Origin: Thamnidium elegans
Taxonomy: Eukaryota > Mucoromycota > Mucoromycetes > Mucorales > Mucoraceae
Direction of reading: 5' to 3'
Assembly: GCA_025201345.1 (NCBI GenBank)
Contig: JAIXMG010000058.1
Location: 1 to 16,497, forward strand
DNA length: 16,497 bases
Shown: in pieces, positions 1 through 9,333 of the stretch
How the letters are laid out: each line of letters opens with the position of its first letter
Position numbering within the stretch: the first letter of the stretch is position 1
The notes under the pieces: generated by a model
What the model was told of the DNA's origin: nothing
What the model saw: only the letters and a program-made list of their open reading frames with translations
Databases searched by the model: none
Position numbers and translations under genes: made by a program

Positions 1-426
1 TCTCAAATGGAAAAACTTTCCTCTAATCTTTAAACAGTTAAGAAAGATTTCATCCTAATTTAACCTGAACGGTACTGTACTATCATGGCTCGGATTTTTA
101 CTCATTCATTCCCCGGATTTTAGTAAACTCTTATTGATACTGTGCATGTGTTAGTATGTAGTGTTTTTAGCCCATATCTCCCTTAAATATATGCTGCTCC
201 CAGCAGGATTCGATCTCTGATTTTAGGGTGTCTGTAGGGAACACTAAATCTTTAATAACTCCGGGAATAATTTTTTTTAATTTTTAAGATTAGTATCATT
301 AAAAAGCCACGATTTTTCTCTATTTTTACAACAAATAAAAAGATAGGGTAAGGGGAGGCTAACCCTTGATCTTTCCAGTACTAACCATAATCCTAACCCC
401 AACCTTCAACGCCCTTGGTCCTTTAT

Positions 427-466
427 GGGGCAACTGGGTCGCCGGGTAGGCGATCCCTGTTGGCCT
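427..466. other. GC-rich imperfect hairpin in repeat copy 1
   Basis: An inner stem GGGTCGCC pairs with GGCGATCCC around the loop GGGTA (436-457, one bulged base). An outer stem GGGGCAAC (427-434) pairs with GTTGGCCT (459-466) with mismatches. It stands out in a strongly AT-rich surrounding and is followed by T-rich runs. The inner stem is unchanged in copy 2 (7417-7438). It could be a structural element of a transposon end or a small RNA; the sequence does not decide. Confidence 0.55.
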
Positions 467-759
467 GTTCTATTTTCCTATCTGCCCTACCTTTTTTTCT
501 ACTTATGCTTTTATTTTTTTTTTTTATTTATTTTTCTACTTATGCTTTTTTTTTTTTTTTTTTACTTATGCATCTTTTTTATTTTTCTTATTATTATATT
601 CCTTTACCCTATCTTATTCACTTTCTTATTCTCCTATTCATTTTATCTTATTTCCCCTCTTTTACACCCATTTTCATTTTTTACCCCTCCCCATCTCGAT
701 TTCACGACCTCATCAATATTACTCCTATGCGCTCCCAGTGCTACTCATGCTCCCAGGTC

Positions 760-901
760 GCTACGCTCCCATTCTTTAAAAAATTATGAAGGAACTCCCA
801 GAAGCTACGCTCCCATTCTTTAAAAATTATGAAGGAACTCCCAGAAGCTACGCTCCCATTCTTTAGAGAATTATGAAGGAACTCCCAGAAGCTACGCTCC
901 C
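760..901 (+). repeat. 43/44-bp tandem repeat, 3.25 units
   Basis: Units lie at 760-803, 804-846 and 847-890, plus a partial unit at 891-901. Each starts GCTACGCTCCC and ends GAAGGAACTCCCAGAA. Unit 3 differs by a small AAAAA to AGAGA change. The array is absent from the equivalent place in the second repeat copy, where TGCTCCCATCTACC is continuous, so it expanded (or was lost) after the copies separated. Confidence 0.9.
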
Positions 902-1403
902 TTCTACCGCCCTTTTATGTAGGAATAGCTCCATCTTCCACATAATTCCGTATTATTATTTATCTATTCACCATTTGTCTAGTGTGTAATCTCGCTATTA
1001 GCTTTGTCTTTTATTTTATTATCTATTGTATTGTGTTCTACCTGCTCTGAATTGTATCTGTCTTTTATATTGCTTATAATTTAAATAATAATATAGAAAT
1101 ATAAAGGTAATAATGTTTATTGTGTAGAGTTTTATTTTTTTTTTTTTTTTTTTTTTTGGACAGAAATATAAAACTTGTTACTTGTTATTTGTTACTTGTT
1201 ATTTTTATTTGTTATATGTTATTTGTTATTTGTTATCTGTTATTTTGTTATTTTATTATTTGTTATTCGTTATTGAATTGTTATATTGATTTCAATCAAG
1301 TTATTATTTATTTCTAGAAAGACTTCATGATTGTAGAGTTGGACCAATTATATTTAATATAAAATTATCATATCCGTACAAGTTAGTATGAAGATTAATT
1401 ATA

Positions 1404-1600
1404 AAAAGGTAAATATAATATCAAGTACTGTGAAAAGTTTTGTATAATGTTTTTATTTAATTGTATTATGGTATTCTGTTAAAGAGTGAGTAGCAAAAGA
1501 TAAATAGAAAGGGAAATATAATAAGAAATATTGTGAAAACTTTGTATAATGTTTTTTTTTTCGACTTATATTTGCAGTATTTTGTTAGAGATGGTTAGTT
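1404..1600 (+). repeat. Degenerate 102-bp tandem duplication
   Basis: The word TGTATAATGTTTTT occurs at about 1441 and again at 1543. It is preceded in both by GTGAAAA(C/G)TTT and followed by a diverged GTATTNTGTTA(A/G)AGA block, giving a period of 102 bp with many substitutions. The copies are too diverged for recent slippage. No coding capacity. Confidence 0.55.
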
Positions 1601-2098
1601 CTAACATGTTTATCGTTAACATACCCAGTTAATATAGTAATATAAATCATAATGGAGCGTTCCTGATATCAGTTATAGTATAATAATTTGCTACAGAATT
1701 ATTCTGTTGATTTTGATCAAGTTATTCTTTTTTTTTTAGAGAGAGAGCTCATATTTATATTACTTGATCAAATATGAGAGAAGGTAAAGGATTACTCTTG
1801 ATAGTTAATATAATAATTCGTTCAATGGGTTAAGTGTTCTTTGCAAGATGATATTTGTTAATGAGTCTTATGGATTTATTGTATTTATTGTGCTTGCGAA
1901 TAGATTATATAACTTGTGTGAAGTATACAATATAAATAAGTCTTAAAATATTGATAAAGTCTTAGTTGTCATTATTTTTATTTCTAAATGAAAAAGAAGG
2001 ATGTATTTATATTAAAAGAATTATTGTTATGCAATTAGAATGGTTAATTGTATATCATAATATGTTAGCAAAGTCAGTTTTAATGTCTTAATGATTAC

Positions 2099-2178
2099 TT
2101 TATTGTTATAAAGATTAGTTTGTTTTCATAACCATTATTTTACTGTCATAAAGATTAGTTTATTGTCATAAGCATTAA
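2099..2178 (+). repeat. Two-unit 40-bp direct repeat
   Basis: ATAAAGATTAGTTT recurs at a spacing of 40 bp (AAGATTAGTT at 2111 and 2151). Each unit continues into TTNTCATAANCATTA with a few differences. It is a simple short tandem duplication in AT-rich sequence. Confidence 0.6.
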
Positions 2179-3751
2179 TTTAATATGTAAAGACTTATGG
2201 TTTATCCTTATTGATAATCTAATTCGTTTTTTTATCTGGTTTATGCTTAAGTATCTATTCATATTGTGTTTAATTGGTATTTTCTTATTATTAAATGATT
2301 GTTTCTCTGTCTTTGTATTTGCTAATAATAAATTGGAGATTTATAAGATAATTATTTATTCTATTTTAATCATAAGTAATTAATAATGTTTAGTTTTGAT
2401 CTGTAATATCGTATCGTTATAATAATAGATAAAAAAGCCTATCTAACCTGTATATATCATACATAACTGTGTTGCTTCAATAATTTCTTACAATTATACT
2501 TTAATATTATATTTATCTCGTTGATATATAGATTATTTAGTAGTGTGTAGCTAATATTATATTTATGTAGTGTTATGTGTAAAGATATGTTTAAGTTATA
2601 CTATTATATGTACATAATTTGCATACAGCATATAATATATTTAAATAGAACTTAATAAGTTGTTAGGAACAATTTCTAAACTAATCAATAGAAGGGGATA
2701 TACTTTATACGTTAATTATCAGAAGAGAGGTAAGTTTTTAATTTGTAATACTTAATTATATAGGATATTAGGTGGGAAAAGTATAGTTGTATAGAGGGAT
2801 ATCTTCAATTATTATAAAAAGAAGTTTATTTAAGATAAAGAATAAATAAAAGATCACTTTTTTATACATAATGAAACTGTTGGCTTCTTTATTAGATATA
2901 TTATTTATATTTAAATAATATACCTAGAAGGATAACACTTTGTTTAGATTATATTCATAAATACAATGTTATTTATGAATATCTTTAATATGATAGCCAT
3001 TTAGGAAGTAATAGATGTCCCTCAAAGAGAAGGTGTTATATTTATATTAAGATATAGCTATAATAGGAGAAAGCATTATAGGGGTACCCTGTTATTGAAA
3101 TGATACGTTTAAATCTAGTATTATTTCCTTTTAGTTCATGATATAAGTATTCAAACATTGAGAAAAAATCCATAAATATGAAATCCTTAGGATTATATAG
3201 TTATTACTGTTACAAATTGAATGATAGTTATTTGTAAGATAAATATAAAAGTTATTATTTTACAAGTTCAAAAGGAAAGTGAGCGCCAGGTTTATAGTTG
3301 TCCAACTAAAAGAGAGTATTATGTAACAGATATAATACGCAAAGAAATATAATAAAAATAAATTGGCTTACAGAGAATTACATGATAAAGAAAATACAAT
3401 TCAAGTGATCTTTATATTTATAAGAAACTGATATGTAGAATATAAAATATAGGCAAAAAATGAGAAAGATTTATTTATAGAGTAGAATTATGTGGTACTT
3501 ATATTCAAAGATATCGGTTAGGACATCCTTCGAATCTTGTAGAATAAATTTGTTCTTTTGATTCAAAGATGGTGTAATGGGTAACCTTCTAAACTAAGTG
3601 TGTTGTTTTTGTTCTAGTTGACTAATAAAGTATATAAATTGATGGCTTTACAATCAGAAAGGGCTAAAAGGTTCTGTAAAATAAATAAATAGATGAAGTA
3701 ACATATCTGATGTTATATTAATATGTACTTTATTTTATTATAATATTGTTG

Positions 3752-3757
3752 TTTATT
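3752..3757 (-). terminator. Candidate poly(A) signal of the 894-residue gene
   Basis: On the minus strand this reads AATAAA, about 80 nt beyond the stop codon at 3838-3836. Further AATAAA-like words (TAATAAAATAAAG) follow within 30 nt. In AT-rich DNA this hexamer is common, so the assignment rests on position. Confidence 0.45.
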
Positions 3758-3760
3758 CAT

Positions 3761-3831
3761 AAAGCATAAAATCATATAGTCTTAAAGCATAAAAAATCAT
3801 ATAGTCTTAAGGCATAAAAAATCATAGTCTT
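3761..3831 (-). repeat. Three-unit 23-25-bp tandem repeat in the 3' UTR region
   Basis: Units at 3761-3783, 3784-3808 and 3809-3831 share the pattern AARGCATAAAA..ATCATA(TA)GTCTT on the plus strand. They lie between the stop codon and the candidate poly(A) signal, so they would be transcribed in the 3' UTR of the leftward gene. Small indels (A-run length and a TA dinucleotide) separate the units. Confidence 0.8.
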
Positions 3832-3835
3832 CAAA

Positions 3836-6782
3836 TTATTCTATTCTTCTTCTCTTGCTGTTATCACTGCTACTAGTACCTGCTGCTGCTGTTGTCATTC
3901 TAGTATCTGCTCTCCTAATAATCTGAACATACTTGTCTTCTACAAAATCTTGCTCTAATGTTGGTTTTCTATCGCCTGCTTTTGTATGGTTGATTGTTCT
4001 TTGGAATCTGGTCAATCCCTTCTCTCCTACCAATAATTTTTGACCTGAATTATAAGGGAGATACTCCATGAATAATCGTACCGCCAAAATAAAAAACTCT
4101 CGGAATGCACTCAAACTTCCCAAGCTAACACCTTCATTAAGCGCCAATTGCAAGTAAGCTCCTCTACTGCCAAACATTTCCCACGCTTTGGTCATCTTGA
4201 TCTTCTTACCAATGGCGGACACATTACCAATATCTGCTGCCAAAATTTCTGGCAAAAGGAACTGCAATCTTAAACTCAATGGATTTGGCTGCGCATAATC
4301 AGTCTTCTTTACATTTACACCAAACTGCTTCAAATTGTTACCATATCCAAAGCACTCAAAACCCAAGGAATACTCTTCTATGGACCCCTTTTTGAACTCT
4401 GAATCAACCCAATGTTCACGCACCAACATCATATATTCTTCCCAAAATAGCTGAAAGAATCTACTTGCACCTTGGGCACCAAGACCATGCTTATCAAAGA
4501 TAGCCCGGGCTGACGTCGCATATTGTTCGACTGAACCACGTGAGTTGTACAGATTTGTCCCTTTGTAAAGAACACCAAGTTCAGACTTTTTTCTCGGAAG
4601 TGAAGAGAATTTTTCTGCCAACTGGGCTAATTGGGGGCACTTAATACCTGAGAGAAGAGCCTTGGTTTGACGAGCCATATTAGCTGATATTTTGGCCTTG
4701 GGAAAGTGCTTCTCAAGATACTTCTTGTCGAAACGACCACGGAACGAAACAACATTGTTTAGCACTTGAAACTGCCCAGGCAAAAAACAAAGCACATTGT
4801 ATTTACAGCGGTTACGATTTACAAACTTTCTGCACTCGAACAAAGTTTGATTAGGCGCGAGTATCTGGGATGACAGCATGTAGGCGCACAAGGCAACTGC
4901 AGAAAGTGCCTGAACATCAGTACGCTTCCTGTACTCAGCGGCAAGAGACAACAAAACCTTTTGGCGACACTGAAGATACATCATGTACTTCTCATTGTCC
5001 AGACAAATGACATAATTTTCGTTGAAACATTTCCTTAAAGAAAAAGAGTAATATGTTAGCCCCTATATCTGTTGTATGGCTAAACCAGATAGTATTACTT
5101 ACAATGTATACTCCTGCAAATCTTTTATAAGCGAAGCTCCAACCTGGCTTGCTAAGTATCGACCCTCAATACGCATTGTGAATGTTTGGCTACTACACTC
5201 ATCATACAGCTTCCAATACCACCCCTATATATATTGGTTAATAAGCTGCTTATATCTCACTATTACTCTGTTTTACTTACATTGACACTTTTGACACTAC
5301 GATCATTGTCACCCCAAAGATCTTGAGGAACCCAATGTTTACCAAAGTAACCAGTCTTGTAATCATATCCTCTTACACCAGCAAATGTATTTTTTACATC
5401 ACTATAACAAATCAATTTTTTGGGCTTAAGTGTACTGCTAAATGTTACTGGTTTCACACTGAATCCACCGAAATCAGATAATACATGAGAAAAATAATCA
5501 GGCTTATCCGCTTTATTAACACCGTAAATTTCACCAATCTGAGTTAATTTGGACTTTAATGCGAAAATAATGCTGGGTTTGCTTCTATCATAAAGATTCG
5601 TAGCCACATCAACGTATACATTATTATGATCCAGTTTGCTCCAATCAATCATAGATGAAAGAATTACGGACAGATCACCAGGTACAGGTTGCTTGAATCC
5701 AAACGCCGACAAAGTGAGGAAGAAACCATCAAAACGAAGTAAGTGACTATCTGAACTGATAATTTCACGCATCTCATTGACAACATTAATTATATCTTGA
5801 CCATACATAAAGTCGTCTGATACGGTACGTATGCCTTTTGCCAAAGCATGTCTGTATGACTTGCTAACTCGTGAAAGGACCGAAGGATTGCACACTTTGT
5901 TAGCTGCCTTGATAAAAATTTTATCATAAAAAAATTCCTGATCAGAATTACTGAAAAAGTGTCTACTTCTGTTCTCAACATTATACATTTTTGGAAAAAT
6001 AATGTTACATCTTAATAAAGCACCATTATCAGCCGTAAACAAAATCGTATGTGGGATATCCTTTAGAATCACAGTTTTACCGTCAATAGTTGTACTCCCA
6101 TAATCCAGTCTTCTGATGACATGTTCCGGCAAGTTGAATGCGCATACACGAAACCTTCCTGTTTCGACCAATGGAACATTTTCTAAGTCACTGGCTATGA
6201 ACGCATCGATGTCTTGAACTACTGCAAAATCTTTCGTTTCGGTTTCATGTTCTAACATAGAAACAGAAAGACGATGCTTAACACCCTCCTCATCACGAAT
6301 CATACCGTTAAGATGTAAATCAACTTGCACATCTAAATCTAGAGTAGACGCTTCAATGCACTTAGTGACATACTCATTGAATGACAATTTGACTAATTTT
6401 TTCTTGTTAGTTATTCGCAAGTATTATTACATAATATATATATATATATATTACTTACCAAAATCGACAGGAGTATCATTATCAATTTCGTCTACAACAA
6501 TGACTTCATCTTCTTCATCATATTCGATCTCAGACTGTTCCTCCGATTCTTCATCAAGATAACCTTCAGCATATTCAACTTCTGATGGCACGTATTCACT
6601 ATCTTCGTCCCCTTCTATGGTACGGTATAAAAATATATTAATACTCTTTTACAAAACACCAATGTTGTACTAAAAATTATCTTACCTTGTTCGGTAGTAC
6701 CCCCAATGATAAAATCAAGCAACTCAAACTCACCAAAGTTTGGTTCAGTAACACCAGTAGCAGATTCCCTTTGGATAGACAT
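3836..6782 (-). CDS. Five-exon gene, 894-residue protein of unrecognised family
   Basis: The exons on the minus strand are 6782-6686, 6614-6459, 6392-5281, 5224-5103 and 5033-3836 (2685 nt including the stop). The introns are 71, 66, 56 and 69 bp. All have GTAAG donors and AG acceptors, with branch-like words such as ACTAAC (intron 2) and GCTAAC (intron 4). Exon phases match throughout. In intron 2 the later acceptor ATTAG is needed; the nearer CAAG leads to a stop. The start is the ATG at 6782, behind a TATA box. Residues 33-84 are very acidic (runs of D and E). Residues 85-880 are globular with scattered aromatic residues and no motif I can name. The C-terminus ends in KRRR (889-892), a possible nuclear signal. 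An acidic head with a basic tail suggests a nuclear protein, but no DNA-binding fold, nuclease or polymerase motif is visible. There is no signal peptide or membrane span. The frame is intact, so it is probably functional. Gene structure is confident; function is unknown. Confidence 0.85.
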
Positions 6783-6864
6783 GTTATGTTAATAGTAAAG
6801 TAATATAAAATAAAATTCTTAAAAATAAAGATAAAAAAGGGGGATACTGGAAAAAAGTGGCCTC

Positions 6865-6872
6865 TATATATA
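6865..6872 (-). promoter_or_regulatory. TATA box of the 894-residue gene
   Basis: The minus strand reads TATATATA within AGTATATATAGAGG, about 83-90 nt upstream of the ATG at 6782. The spacing fits a short 5' leader. The tandem bZIP-site array begins 55 bp further upstream. This gives a compact promoter layout, although TATA-like words are frequent in this AT-rich region. Confidence 0.6.
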
Positions 6873-6927
6873 CTTTTTTTTAAACACAGCAGTCCGAAAA
6901 TGTAGTCTAAAAGAGGAAAAAAGGCCT

Positions 6928-7058
6928 CGTAATCATGAGTCATAGGTCCCGTAATCATGAGTCATAGGTCCCGTAATCATTAGTCATAGATCCCGTAATC
7001 ATTAGTCATAGATCCCGTAATCATGAGTCATAGGTCCTGTAGGCATGAGTCATGACCC
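6928..7058. promoter_or_regulatory. Six-unit 22-bp tandem array with Gcn4/AP-1-type sites
   Basis: Units of 22 bp (CGTAATCATGAGTCATAGGTCC type) start at 6928, 6950, 6972, 6994 and 7016, with a diverged sixth unit at 7038. Units 1, 2, 5 and 6 contain the palindrome ATGAGTCAT (6935-6943, 6957-6965, 7023-7031, 7045-7053). Units 3 and 4 carry ATTAGTCAT. ATGA(C/G)TCAT is the established optimal site of Gcn4/AP-1 bZIP factors. The 22-bp period is about two helical turns, placing the sites on one face. The array lies just upstream of the leftward gene's TATA box, so it may act as an upstream activating element. That role is inference; a plain minisatellite is the alternative. Confidence 0.6.
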
Positions 7059-7770
7059 GGATTTGTACTCCTTTATGGCCCGGACTTGCACTCATCCATG
7101 GCCCGGATTTTAGTAAACTCTTATTGATAATGTGCTTGTGTTAGTATGTAGTGTTTTTGGCCCATATCTCCCTTAAATATATGCTGCTCCCAGCAGGATT
7201 CGATCTCTAATTTTAGGGTGTCTGTAGGGAACACTAAATCTTTAATAACTCCGGGAATAAATTTTTTTAATTTTTAAGATTAGTATCATTAAAAAGCCAC
7301 AATTTTTCTCTATTTTTACAACAAATAAAAAGAGAGGGTAAGGGGAGGCTAACCCTTGATCTTTCCAGTACTAACCTTCCCAACCTTCAACTCCCTTGGT
7401 CCTTTATGGGGCAACTGGGTCGCCGGGTAGGCGATCCCTGTTGGCCCGTTCTATTTTTCCTATCTGCCCTACCTTTTTTCTACTTATGCTTTTTATTTTT
7501 TTTTTTTTTTTTTTCTACTTATGCTTTTTTTTTTTTTATTTTTTCTTATTACCCTCATTTTCTTATTCTCCTATTCATTTTTATCTTATTCTCCTATTCA
7601 TTTTATCTTATTTCCCCTCTTTTACACCCATTTTCAATTTTTACCCCTCCCCATCTCGATTTCACGACCTCATCAATATTACTCCTATGCGCTCCCATCG
7701 CTACTCATGCTCCCATCTACCACCCTTTTATGTAGGTATATCTCCTTCTTCCACATATTTCCGTATTATC
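7056..7770 (+). repeat. Dispersed direct repeat, copy 2
   Basis: This is the second copy of the repeat at 66-957, in the same orientation. It begins with three 23-bp-spaced CCCGGA units (7056, 7079, 7102) and carries the same core and GC-rich hairpin. It ends near CCGTATTAT. Single-base differences are scattered and the 43/44-bp tandem expansion of copy 1 is missing. It adjoins the bZIP-site array and the promoter of the leftward gene, so that gene's upstream region is partly repeat-derived. The T-rich open frames within it (7396-7826) show no protein-like composition and are not genes. Confidence 0.85.
7408..7447. other. GC-rich imperfect hairpin in repeat copy 2
   Basis: GGGGCAAC (7408-7415) pairs with GTTGGCCC (7440-7447) at seven of eight positions. 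Inside it GGGTCGCC pairs with GGCGATCCC around GGGTA (7417-7438). The outer arm is better paired here than in copy 1, where the last base is T. T-rich tracts follow. Conservation between copies in an otherwise AT-rich element suggests a structural role. Confidence 0.55.
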
Positions 7771-8233
7771 ATAACAATAAGATCAGGTACCGATTACGGT
7801 TGTCAAGAAGTGTAATGGTAAGATAACTTTAAAAGAGAATAAAGTTAAATTAGCATTGAGAAATAAGATTGTGGTATATCTAGTCCGAATTAAACAAAAT
7901 AAATACCTTTGGCTTACAAACGAAAATGTAAAGGTAATTACAGAGATAGAAAACAAGAACAGATAGAATATAAGTTTATTAAAAGAAAATAATAAAAATA
8001 TAAAAAGAATAATATGGATATTAAACAGATAAAAACACTGAAGTGGTATTTATATCTATTGTGTGGTATTTATACGTTGTCGGGAATTAATGATAAAATT
8101 AGTAAGGTATTTGAATATTTAAAATAGAGGTAGGTTGAAATGGATTAAAATCCTAAGAATTGTTATCGTAATAACTAAATCAATGTAATGACTCAAGGTC
8201 ATTACAAGAAGTATAAAAGGGATTATTATTTAG
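7771..8233. other. AT-rich stretch without a recognisable gene
   Basis: No credible coding frame is present. A short near-repeat is visible at about 8042-8080, where GTGGTATTTATA occurs twice. The stretch separates repeat copy 2 from the 3' end of the truncated leftward gene. Confidence 0.6.
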
Positions 8234-8239
8234 TTTATT
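8234..8239 (-). terminator. Candidate poly(A) signal of the truncated gene
   Basis: The minus strand reads AATAAA, about 45 nt beyond the stop of the 8284-9142 reading frame. The position is suitable, but the AT-rich context makes it weak evidence on its own. Confidence 0.4.
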
Positions 8240-8283
8240 TTAATTAATAAATTCCTATAAGTTTTATCTCGATAATTTATCGT

Positions 8284-9142
8284 CTAATTTACCTCAATTC
8301 CAATACCATCTCCAACAGGTCTGTACCCATATATATCGTACGACTGGTCATTGTCTTCAGTAGGCCTAGTTACGTAATCCGTTCCAGATAAAACATGTAG
8401 CGTGTTTAAGATAAAGGGAGGAGGGGGACCAGAGTAATGATAGGGTAATTTGGAAACAGAACATCCGGGAGGAGTATAGTAAGTGTCACGAGTAAACGGA
8501 AGGCGCGGATTCAATTCATTTTTTTTATGCTGTCTGTTAAATGAGTCGTCAGTACTAGGTCTCAGGTCCAGGCTTGAAACGATAGAATCTCCCAACTTGC
8601 TAATATCTCTTTTCATGGTCAAAAGATATTTTAATATCATGATGATGTTTTCGTTGAAGTTCATAATTGTATTTGGTATCTGGAACGAGTACTTGTGATT
8701 GGTAACATATAACCCAATATCAAAGATATCTAACATTGAAATGAAACAGGAAGAGTCAGAGGTTTGTATCATCCATATTTTCGTATTCACCTTCGCGCCG
8801 ACAACTTTCAACATTTTATCTACCGCGTCTTTGGCTTCCCTGGACAATTTCCCTTCATCTTCAATTGCTTTTGTATCTGTTGAATCCATTGCGCATTCTC
8901 CGATTCCAATATCATATTCCTCACCTTCCATATCAGTTAAAAATCGAAAATCGATTTTAAAACCTTTTACATACGTACTTTCATGGTAAAGTTCTTTCTT
9001 ATTGGTGGTGAATGAGGAGTTGATTGATTCTCCTGCCTTAACACGAACACAATTGGAGGGAGGAAAGAGCATTAAAAAAATTGGTGACCAGATAGTACAA
9101 TAATAATCAAATTCAGTCACTTTTTTAGTAGGATGTGAGGTT
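8284..9142 (-). pseudogene. 5'-truncated gene, likely Mucoromycota lineage-expanded family
   Basis: The open minus-strand frame of 279 codons from 9120 to 8284 begins at a GTG, not an ATG. It stays open upstream through 9142, where the retrotransposon LTR starts, so the true 5' end is missing. The alternative is that the coding start is an exon whose acceptor is the AAAAAG just before 9120. From memory, the N-terminal half (WSPI..LF, VRVKAGESIN, FKIDFRFL, IGIGECAM, DEGKLSREAKD) resembles a large Mucoromycota family of unknown function. D57, E75 and K91, counted from the GTG, sit in an order loosely like a PD-(D/E)XK core, but the expected E-x-K is E-C-A here. That link is speculative. The C-terminal part is rich in proline and tyrosine. 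Internal stops are absent, so truncation is the only visible lesion and it appears recent. Confidence 0.65.
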
Positions 9143-9192
9143 TGTGGTATTTAACCATAAAAACTAACGCAAGTTATCACTCCAAATATATC

Positions 9193-9216
9193 TGAGGTGG
9201 TTACACAACAACCTCA
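9193..9216. repeat. Imperfect inverted repeat in LTR U3
   Basis: TGAGGTGGTT (9193-9202) pairs with AACAACCTCA (9207-9216) around the loop ACAC, with one mismatch in ten. It is repeated in the 3' LTR at 15048-15071. Its position about 50 bp upstream of the TATA box fits a dyad operator or enhancer site, but no binding factor is known. Confidence 0.5.
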
Positions 9217-9264
9217 GTTAGGTATCGCTTACTACCCTGGTTCTTAAACCTAAATTATTCTTAC

Positions 9265-9272
9265 TATAAAAA
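9265..9272 (+). promoter_or_regulatory. LTR TATA box
   Basis: TATAAAAA sits 122 bp into the 5' LTR, with the expected transcript start around 9295-9300. No ATG occurs between there and the gag ATG at 9419, so gag-pol is opened at the first AUG. The same box lies at 15120-15127 in the 3' LTR. Confidence 0.7.
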
Positions 9273-9333
9273 GGATATTTTACGAGGCAACCTTTTGTTC
9301 CCTCTCTTGTTTTTTAGAAGTCATTTTTTAATT

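Larger units (their letters stand above)
66..957 (+). repeat. Dispersed direct repeat, copy 1
   Basis: This stretch matches 7056-7770 in the same orientation almost base for base over long blocks, for example around the words ATATGCTGCTCCCAGCAGGA and GGGTAAGGGGAGGCTAACCC. It opens with 23-bp units carrying (C/T)(C/T)CGGA (starts near 66, 89 and 112). It continues through a GC-rich hairpin and T-rich runs, and ends near CCGTATTAT. It is longer than copy 2, mainly because of a 43/44-bp tandem expansion at 760-901 and longer poly-T runs. I see no TG..CA ends, terminal inverted repeats or coding capacity; the T-rich open frames through it are low-complexity. It could be a non-autonomous element or part of a larger unit. 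The family is unknown to me. Confidence 0.85.
958..3751. other. AT-rich gene-poor stretch
   Basis: No open frame here has the look of a gene. The only listed-length frame (1120-1317) is a poly-T run followed by TTGTTAT-type microsatellite sequence (about 1175-1275). Faint tandem duplications are visible at about 1404-1600 and 2099-2178. A tRNA-like relic may lie at 3566-3625. The stretch lies between repeat copy 1 and the 3' end of the leftward gene. It looks like decayed non-coding or old transposon sequence. Confidence 0.6.

Noticed and set aside
190..225. GCTCCCAGCAGGATTCGATCTCT (here split in description: TGGGAGC acceptor-like and TCGAATC T-loop-like on the minus strand) as a tRNA 3' half
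   Set aside because: The T-stem does not pair and no D-arm or anticodon arm lies at the right distance. It may be a tRNA-derived scrap at most.
415..823. Overlapping open frames with long F/L/Y-rich translations (also 7396-7826)
   Set aside because: They run through poly-T and TTTTCTAC tracts of the dispersed repeat. The composition is low-complexity and the frames are not maintained between the two repeat copies.
5263..6420. A separate 385-residue gene starting with the ATG at 6420
   Set aside because: That ATG lies inside intron 2. The frame joins in phase to upstream and downstream exons and its last five codons are intron 3.
6928..7058. CRISPR-like array
   Set aside because: The 22-bp units are directly contiguous with no spacers, in a eukaryotic context.
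8284..9120. A complete 278-residue gene starting at 9120
   Set aside because: The first codon is GTG, which is not a normal eukaryotic start. The frame remains open to the LTR edge, so it is treated as 5'-truncated.
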